NCBI GenBank assembly: GCA_947652115.1
Contig: OX393561.1
Location: 41,420,163 to 41,484,162 of the forward strand
DNA from: Blastomussa wellsi
Taxonomy: Eukaryota; Cnidaria; Anthozoa; Scleractinia; Plerogyridae
DNA: 64,000 nucleotides
Reading direction: 5' to 3'
Shown: in pieces, positions 58,838-64,000 of the stretch
Layout of the letters: each line of letters opens with the position of its first letter
Position numbering within the stretch: position 1 is the stretch's first letter
Program-made: the position numbers and the translations under genes
The notes under the pieces: generated by a model
Database searches by the model: none
Told to the model about the DNA's origin: nothing
Seen by the model: only the letters and a program-made list of their open reading frames with translations

Positions 58838-61800
58838 GTATAACAATATAATTTGGTTTTATCAACTGAGTTGATAATATGTCAATTGGCCTCCGTAAAG
58901 AGATTCAAGAGCTGACGTTTCGAGCGTTAGCCCTTCGTTGGAGCGAATTAGCTGAGCCTAAAAGCGGAGCTTTACAATTTTGGCTGCGTCGTGATGATTT
59001 TTGAAAATACTGTCGTCGTTAAAAAAGAACAGAAAAATCACAAAAGTAAAAAAAAAATAACAAATTTTTAAAGATAAAAAAATGAGAAAGTGAAAATCGA
59101 AACCAAACATGACCTCCTCGTACATGTCACGTGCCTTGCGATCACGAGGTTGCGAAATTAAATCTTGGATCACGATTCTCCAAAATAAATATTCTATTTC
59201 TCCACTACGAAAACGAATAGTTACATATTTGAACATTTATTGTTCGCGTCTCGGGCGAATTAAAACCCGACATTTCAATTAAGACTTCGATACACCTGAA
59301 ACCGACCGAAATGCCTTAGTTATATGAGTTAGCTCACTGAATTCCTTGTTTTGACAGCACTCTTGAACGACGTTGTACGCGTCCGCAAGCTATACCGCTA
59401 GCCATGCATGACGGCCATGAAAAAAAAGCAATGCATGAATATGGGGCGCCACTTGGCCGTTAATTAAGAAGCAATCGAAGTAGCACTTAATAAATAATCC
59501 ATACCAACTTGACCTGATGAGCTCTGATGCTTACCAGACATAACTAATCGATGATTAATGACATCAATTGGTAATCAATGAGTAATCGATGAGCAATCAG
59601 TTGATTAGTCATTGATTATTGGCGATGATCAATGAGTAATCGATGAGTAATCGAAGCCCACAAATTTTGTGGCCTATCGATTACTCATCGATGACATCGA
59701 TTGCTCATCGATGACATCGATTACTCATTGATGTAACTGATTACTCATCGATGACCCATCGATTACTCATCGACTATTATACTGCGCACGAAAGACACTT
59801 TTCTTCCTTTCTTGTACCATTTTTTTTTTCGTTTGTGATTCTTTTATATGTGTTAGAAGCATTTTTCCTTGTATCTGAAGTTCCTGTTGACGATGTCGAG
59901 ACGCAAAGTGCTAATCACAAATACAGATGATTCTAAATTGTGCAATATTTCACTTTACCCAACTCTTTATTTAATAACAAAACAACTGAACAGTAACCAA
60001 CCAGTCTGAAAATGAAACTAACAAGTACGCTGACAAGAATCGACTACTTGGTTGTCCATTTTTTTGTGGGTGTTTGTCAGCAAAGTAAATCGATGCAATC
60101 GATGACCAAAAATTGGGTGGCCTATCGATTGCTCATTGATCATAGGCAATAATCAACGACTAATCATAACCATTACAATGTCCTCACAACTGATTGGTGC
60201 ACTGTAAACTGCTGTATTTTGCATTAATTAATCTGTAAAGTTGTAATCAGACAGTGTAATCGGACAGTTGGATGTAATTGGGCACCTGTAATCGGACAGT
60301 TACATAAGCCAAGACATTGTGTCGTCCAATTCTGTCTGTAATCATACTCGTGATTAACAAATCGGACTCCCGCTTCGCGGTCGTCCGATTTTGTTAATCA
60401 CTCGTATGATTACAGACCGAATTGGACTCCACTCAGTCCTATTACCATTATTAATCAACTGATTACCTATCGATAACCTATTGATTACTCATTGATTTTC
60501 ATTGATGTCATCGATTAGTTATGTCTGGTGCTCAGTACAGGTGCATTACCCTCTTCCAAGACGATGTAATATAAATCATCTCTTCAATTACATTTATTTG
60601 TCTTTGTAAACCAAATTTTTATATTCAAAAGATATATTCAAATTTATAGTGGTGTAGCTGCGATGGAATGCCAAAGACGGGAATGTTCAACCTTTGTCAA
60701 AATTGTAATACAAGCCACCTTAACAAAGTTGCGGTCTAATAATTGGATTCAAGTCATTCTTCAAGTCCGTCAAAACGCGCCAACTTGACCAGAACGTACG
60801 GCCTGCCCAGTGCCGTTGCAAAGTTATCGTTCCCAGTCTCTTACAGTAAACCTGCATTCAGCGTTGGATTTGCTTTTATTAGCAAAATTCAGTAAAGCCA
60901 GATCCGTTTACTTTCTGCACTTAATACAGGAAGAATTATACACTCTAGAGTTGATAATTTTCATTGTTTTTACACCATACCTTGAATCCCCCCAATAATG
61001 TAAACATGAATGGCCCCTGTCCCTCCTCTTCCATCGTTTCTACAGTTCTGTGAAATTCCATACTTGTTGAACGATACGTCTACAATACGTTGGGCAAGAC
61101 ATAAGCCGCTATCTTGAACAGCAAACACTTCATAGCCTTTCTTTATGGCCGCCAGCGCGCACTTTCTAATTGCATCTGTTCTAAGAGTGTAATTACTGTC
61201 AAGAGTATCCGCGTCTTTTCCATCCAGAACAATAATCCTGTTGCCGGGTTCATGTTTGTAACATCCCAGGGATTCGTATTCAATCATGGAATAGAAATCT
61301 ACAACGCAAGCAACAAGAAATGTTATGGGACTTGAGGGGGTGATGCAATTATATTTGAAAAAGTTTCAGTGTTGTCTCAAGAACAACAGTAAGTGACCTC
61401 AGCTCACTGAGATTTTATATTTCTATTGTCCAATCAAATGAAAGTACGAAAACCTCAATACATAACGATAACTATTCTTCATCGATTTCCTAGCAACCTA
61501 CGTGTGAACACCGGCTCCACATACTCTTTGTTTGTCCCCAATATTTTTCATATGCATTGTTTCCAGTTTCTCTTGGTCCCAAGAGAAAACAGAAACAATG
61601 CTTATGTAAATTTTTTGGGACAAGCAAAGAGTATTATGGTATTTTCTGAAATGGCCTATTGGACAGAAACTTATAAAAAGGTAGCAATGTCTGTTTTGTA
61701 AATTAAATTGGACAAAAAATCTAGTTATTAAAAAAGTTGAATTAAGTGATTAGCCTCGAAATGCCAAAATTAGAGTGTGTTTGACCACTTTTTGATGTTG

Positions 61801-62684
61801 TCATGGCAACGCATTTTGACGTTTACAGCTACCTCAGTTTGTTCATTGGTAAAACCTCTACAAATCCACACTAAAAGTTTTTTTTTTTTTTTTAATTTTA
61901 ACATTGCGTTGGTTCTATGGAGTGCCAAAAATGGGGATATCAAAACCATTGCGAGACACTTAATAGCAGAACGGTATAACGCAATGTTTTCGTATGGAGC
62001 TTTCCGGCATTAGCTCAAGTTATTAATCGCAAATTACAGTAACCGTCCAGGTAACCTAACGGAAGACTCTCTTCTAATTTTTTTATGAATTCAACAATAA
62101 ATGTTGGATTAAAATTCCCGCCACTTTTAGCCTGCGAACACAGACGGATTTCCGGCTTTTGTTTCACGCCACCGGAGTTTTATGAGGTTAATTTTGATTG
62201 GTCAAAAAAGCTTGACGTCATGGAAATCAAGTCCTGGCTCGGTATCGCAGACGGTATTTACCGGCGGCGTGAAACAAAAGCCGGAAATCCGTCTGTGTTC
62301 GCAGGCTACGCAACTTTTTAATTGTTTAATGCATTAAAAAAGGAAAAACGCGTTCAGCCATACCTTTCTTTTCTCCAATGACGTAAACGTGATTGGCTCC
62401 AGGCCCTCCTCGTCCATTGTTTTTGCACCGGTCAGCTATGCCAACTATATTGAATGTTTTGTGGGCGGTAGAGCTGCTTAAGCACATGCCACCATCTTGA
62501 ACAGCAAACACCTTGTATCCACGTTCCTCGGCAACCAGCGCACATTTCTGAGTCGCGTTTTCTCTCAGTTTGTAGTTGGCTCCATCCAGACGCGGGTCTT
62601 GTCCCTCGAGACTCGGCATGGACGGATACCAAGAATAGTCGTTAAAGCACCCAATCGATGAATACTTTACAGTGTCGAGAGAAA
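48332..62684 (-). CDS. Tandem array of 11 exons encoding an unnamed four-cysteine domain (partial gene or genes)
   Basis: Eleven exons each encode one ~105-residue domain. Consensus: Y-x-S-[LV]-G-C-[YF]-K-D, then RAIPSLEG.D..LDG.Y, a central [KR]C[AL] with A..RGY.VFAVQDGG.C.SS, then KYG.S..C..DGKGG..AN.VY. Four cysteines are kept, presumably two disulphides. GCY.D, Cys, GY..F..Q.GG.C recalls a shortened WSC domain, but I do not recognise the family. All exons enter in phase 1 and ten leave in phase 1, so any can be skipped or duplicated in frame. An extracellular repeat protein is likely. No signal-peptide exon or membrane segment is seen; the 5' end probably lies right of 62684. Whether this is one gene with 11 repeats or two adjacent genes is open. 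Confidence 0.8.
49334..49503. repeat. Foldback MITE
   Basis: Arms 49334-49390 and 49449-49503 are near-perfect inverted copies (CGCATTTGTTATTCTTTTGT, CATGCTAATCTGCCCGCC), in the intron between exons B and A. Confidence 0.8.
49622..49939 (-). CDS. Array exon B (type 2)
   Basis: Acceptor CTTCTGCAG, donor G|GTATAC. Paired with exon H, same length (318 bp); WAN retained. Confidence 0.88.
50278..50592 (-). CDS. Array exon C (type 3)
   Basis: Acceptor TGTATTGCAG, donor G|GTACTT. Paired with exon I, same length (315 bp). Confidence 0.88.
50700..50935. repeat. Foldback repeat, copy 2 (GCGCGAGTGGAATAATTG family)
   Basis: Matches 31840-32075, with the same GGCGCG..GCGCC core and distal ATTGTACAAACATTGCGAAA; one arm is shortened. 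It lies between exons D and C. Confidence 0.75.
51432..51755 (-). CDS. Array exon D (type 4)
   Basis: Acceptor TTTTGTTATAG, donor G|GTAATG. Paired with exon J; contains KYGIS-like TYGISQDCKSDGKGG and GAIHVYIIGGI. Confidence 0.88.
51974..52020 (+). repeat. Possible tRNA-Leu-like SINE head
   Basis: GTCGCCGAGTGACTTAAGGCGCTGG resembles the 5' half of a tRNA-Leu with A box. No B box follows at the right distance, so it is a fragment at best. Confidence 0.35.
52158..52478 (-). CDS. Array exon E (type 5)
   Basis: Acceptor TATATTTTCAG, donor G|GTATGA. Paired with exon K; contains RRAIPSLEEQDPLLDG and ANHVYVIGG. Confidence 0.88.
52733..52966. repeat. Foldback MITE
   Basis: Arms 52733-52790 and 52910-52966 share CAATTTGGGGGTGAGATAT; an inner pair shares AGTGACTCCATACAAATCC. 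It lies between exons F and E. Confidence 0.8.
53074..53500. mobile_element. Complete TTAA-type MITE
   Basis: Ends AGTGCACCTAACCCC and GGGGTTAGGTGCACT, flanked on both sides by TTAA (53070-53073 and 53501-53504). The centre is a palindrome with GGGGCGTGGGTCTATTCC. This is the complete relative of the split copy at 5422-5759. Confidence 0.88.
54390..54725 (-). CDS. Array exon F (type 1)
   Basis: Acceptor TTGTCTTACAG, donor G|GTAGGT. Starts GLLPFTEYESVGCYKD, as in exon A, and has a longer insertion before the second Cys. Confidence 0.88.
54788..55278. mobile_element. MITE with inverted ends
   Basis: Left arm (54825-54890: CGAAACGAAAGCGAAGATTTG) and right arm (55180-55260) are inverted copies, sharing GCGAGCGGC/GCCGCTCG. 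No coding capacity. Confidence 0.65.
55807..55983. repeat. Direct repeat flanking array exon G, copy 1
   Basis: About 180 bp matching 56925-57103 in the same orientation (AGCTAACCGCAAGCAAACCA; AGACCTAAACTAGAGCAGAT). Confidence 0.8.
56282..56599 (-). CDS. Array exon G (unpaired type)
   Basis: Acceptor GTTGTTTGCAG, donor G|GTACGA. Keeps GCFKDTEARAIPSLEGQDPVLDG but has lost the DGKGG motif and the QDGG (now MADGQC). No counterpart is found in the second block. Confidence 0.85.
56925..57103. repeat. Direct repeat flanking array exon G, copy 2
   Basis: Same sequence as 55807-55983; the two lie on either side of exon G, about 1.12 kb apart. Confidence 0.8.
57270..57587 (-). CDS. Array exon H (type 2)
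   Basis: Acceptor CATCTCTTCAG, donor G|GTATAC. Almost identical to exon B over its 3' two thirds. The conserved WAN before VY has become RDN here. Confidence 0.88.
57832..58040. mobile_element. MITE, AGGGCCCTAGTCAGCC family
   Basis: Ends AGGGCCCTAGTCAGCC and GGCTGACTAGGGCCT are inverted copies. Preceded by TTAA (57828-57831) and followed by TTCA, a one-base decay of the TTAA duplication. Confidence 0.8.
58061..58115. repeat. Intron sequence shared with 50140-50190
   Basis: CAGTCCCGCGGGTTGCGGGATTGA here and CAGTCCCGCGGGTTACGGGATTGA at 50145 lie at the same relative place, between type-3 and type-2 exons. This fits block duplication, though a dispersed repeat is possible. Confidence 0.6.
58320..58634 (-). 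CDS. Array exon I (type 3)
   Basis: Acceptor TTCATTGCAG, donor G|GTATAT. Shares DLPVRAMESLEGQDH, YEVVGIQDGGMCVGS and KLRGFNKYGVS with exon C. Confidence 0.88.
58796..58950 (-). repeat. Penelope-like terminal repeat fragment
   Basis: Nearly identical to 45141-45295. Read on the - strand it gives GAAGGGCTAACGCTCGAAAC followed by TCTCTTTACGGAGGCC. Confidence 0.65.
59533..60528. mobile_element. Element with ATCGATTACTC subterminal repeats
   Basis: The ends CCAGACATAACTAATCGATG (59533-59552) and its exact reverse complement (60509-60528) are 20 bp inverted repeats. Inside each end, words such as TAATCGATGAGTAATCGATG and CATCGATTACTCATCGATG recur many times in both orientations. An internal palindrome at 60303-60435 centres on a CCCGCTTCGCGG hairpin. 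No open frame. Confidence 0.75.
60981..61298 (-). CDS. Array exon J (type 4)
   Basis: Acceptor TGCGTTGTAG, donor G|GTATGG. Shares HEPG, VLDGKDA and GAIHVYIIGGI with exon D, which replaces the usual ANQVY. Confidence 0.88.
62130..62306. mobile_element. Short MITE with GCCTGCGAACACAG ends
   Basis: Ends GCCTGCGAACACAGACGG and CCGTCTGTGTTCGCAGGC are perfect inverted copies with arms over 40 bp, flanked by TA on each side. Confidence 0.8.
62364..62684 (-). CDS. Array exon K (type 5)
   Basis: Acceptor TATTTAACAG, donor G|GTATGG. Closest to exon E: both start VS, have a two-residue longer DG.NY region and SSSTAH. KYG is changed to IVG. Confidence 0.85.
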
Positions 62685-62689
62685 CTGTT

Positions 62690-64000
62690 AAATACGTTAC
62701 AAAAAATTTCACTATGCGTTACTAACAAAATAAATACGTTGTTCTTTTCTCTCTTATATGCATACGGTAGGGTTCAGCCATGCACTCTCTACTGCACTCC
62801 CCCATCTACTCCCAAGGGGTAACCAACTTTCATGTTTACATAAAAAGCCCATATCATGCCATAGTCCGGGTATGATAACCTCAAATGGTCAGCAGCAAAG
62901 TAATTTTGGAGGTAACTGGAGCTAGTTCAGGGCATGTTTCAGAAGTAGGTTTCCGGGAAATTAGTTTCTATCTAATTCCCATACAAGACATACTCAGAAT
63001 TGCCCATGCAGAACATTGCGCCTTGTGCCCACAGTGTAATGTTCAGTATGGCGGCTAATTTGCTTAGAACGCCGGCTTTAACAAGTAGTCCTCCACGAAA
63101 GAAAACATAACCATTAGTCAATAGATGAGGGGCGGCAAGGGGGGTCTTGTCATGAAGTCAGCGATAGTAAATTTTCGAAAACTTCACGGAAATCTGATCA
63201 CATGTACAATGCAATGAAATTCAGCTATGAACTCAACTTTAGACATTCACGATTCATTTCGTATCTATTTACGATTAACAGCCAAGGACTTTTGCATTTC
63301 ACGCATCCCGGAAAACACTTCAATTACGATTCACGGAACAGTTTTTTATCAAATCACGATTCACAGAGCACAAAAAATAGGTCCGCAATGCGTACATGTG
63401 TCTTGTACTAGGTAACTGAAGTCGTGAATGGTAAATATGGCATTTTGCAGAATAGAGTAGAGTTATATCATTTGTTCCATGACCTACTCAGAAAGAACAT
63501 GGGTCTATTCCTGATTTGACGTCACAAACTGATTTGCATGCATATTTAAAAAGACTTGATGGGATGCAAATCTGAATGTCACAGGAAACAGACTTCTGTT
63601 CTGAAGCTAGCTGGAATGAATTTTATTTTTGTATAACATGATAGTTGTACGATTAAGGCCCGGTTAAAATGTCAAACTTTTCATGTTCTGAACCTGATTA
63701 CCAGTATAAGATTTGGCACATGAAAAGTTTGACATATGAATAAATTAAGTTTGACAGTTTTATATTTGTGTCGACCTGTCGTTCTATTCGACCAGGCTTG
63801 TCGGATAGAACAGCAAAAGATCAACTTCAGTTCATATGTCGATCTTTACATGTGTCAAATTATGTGAATTTTCTTCTAAGAAAGCAGTCTAAGATCATGA
63901 ATGGAAATACAAAACAGTTGATGTATATTGAACTAATAGCTTTCTCCAACTTGTGAATTAACAAAAGCAATAAAATGAGGATTCAGTGACAACAACAATA
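62690..64000. other. No gene seen
   Basis: No further array exon is visible upstream of exon K. A partial relative of the TTAA MITE core (GGGTCTATTCCTGATTTGACG) lies at about 63475-63590. The rest is unassigned AT-rich DNA. Confidence 0.55.

Noticed and set aside
59533..59780. Possible CRISPR-like array
   Set aside because: Repeats are irregular, occur in both orientations and lie between transposon-type inverted ends; the genome is eukaryotic.

Overview
The window is eukaryotic, intron-rich, AT-rich and crowded with miniature transposons. Three things point to a cnidarian, most likely an anthozoan such as a stony coral or sea anemone: an astacin protease fused to a long row of ShKT domains and a discoidin domain, a tRNA-derived SINE, and a standalone relative of the P2X7 C-terminal zinc domain. 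The taxon is inferred from gene content, not proven.

1-5421: a Kolobok-type DNA transposon whose first ~73 bp lie outside the window. It has long terminal inverted repeats (about 210 bp) and two genes pointing inward at each other: a 203-residue two-exon protein with the P2X7 C-terminal ('ballast', zinc-cysteine) domain on the + strand, and an 800-residue two-exon THAP-DDE transposase on the - strand. Its right end abuts a TTAA inside an older TTAA-flanked MITE (remnant 5422-5759), so the insertion is nested.

6623-26447, - strand: 17 exons of a secreted astacin metalloprotease were joined by hand, with every splice phase consistent (786 residues). They encode a signal peptide, a propeptide with an aspartate-switch motif, a catalytic domain with the full zinc motif and Met-turn, eight ShKT domains, one divergent ShKT-like domain and most of an F5/8C (discoidin) domain. 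The discoidin domain is unfinished, so the gene continues left past the transposon. Introns hold a SINE with a mariner-type MITE inside it, three tandem copies of one MITE, several palindromes and low-complexity DNA.

26448-48190: no gene I can support. It holds MITEs, a Penelope-like repeat fragment, a palindrome carrying a SAP-domain first exon, and a GTC microsatellite.

48332-62684, - strand: eleven exons of about 315-336 bp, each encoding one copy of a ~105-residue secreted-type domain with four conserved cysteines, remotely like a WSC domain, that I cannot assign to a named family. All enter in phase 1 and ten leave in phase 1. Sequence types repeat in order (K,J,I,H,G,F then E,D,C,B,A), showing that a five- or six-exon cassette was duplicated as a block. 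Neither a first exon nor a certain last exon is visible. Between these exons lie more MITEs and a ~1 kb element built of ATCGATTACTC-like repeats.

Both large genes look like extracellular proteins that grew by shuffling or duplicating phase 1-1 exons. The transposon genes are an independent unit that landed beside, and probably within an intron of, the astacin gene.
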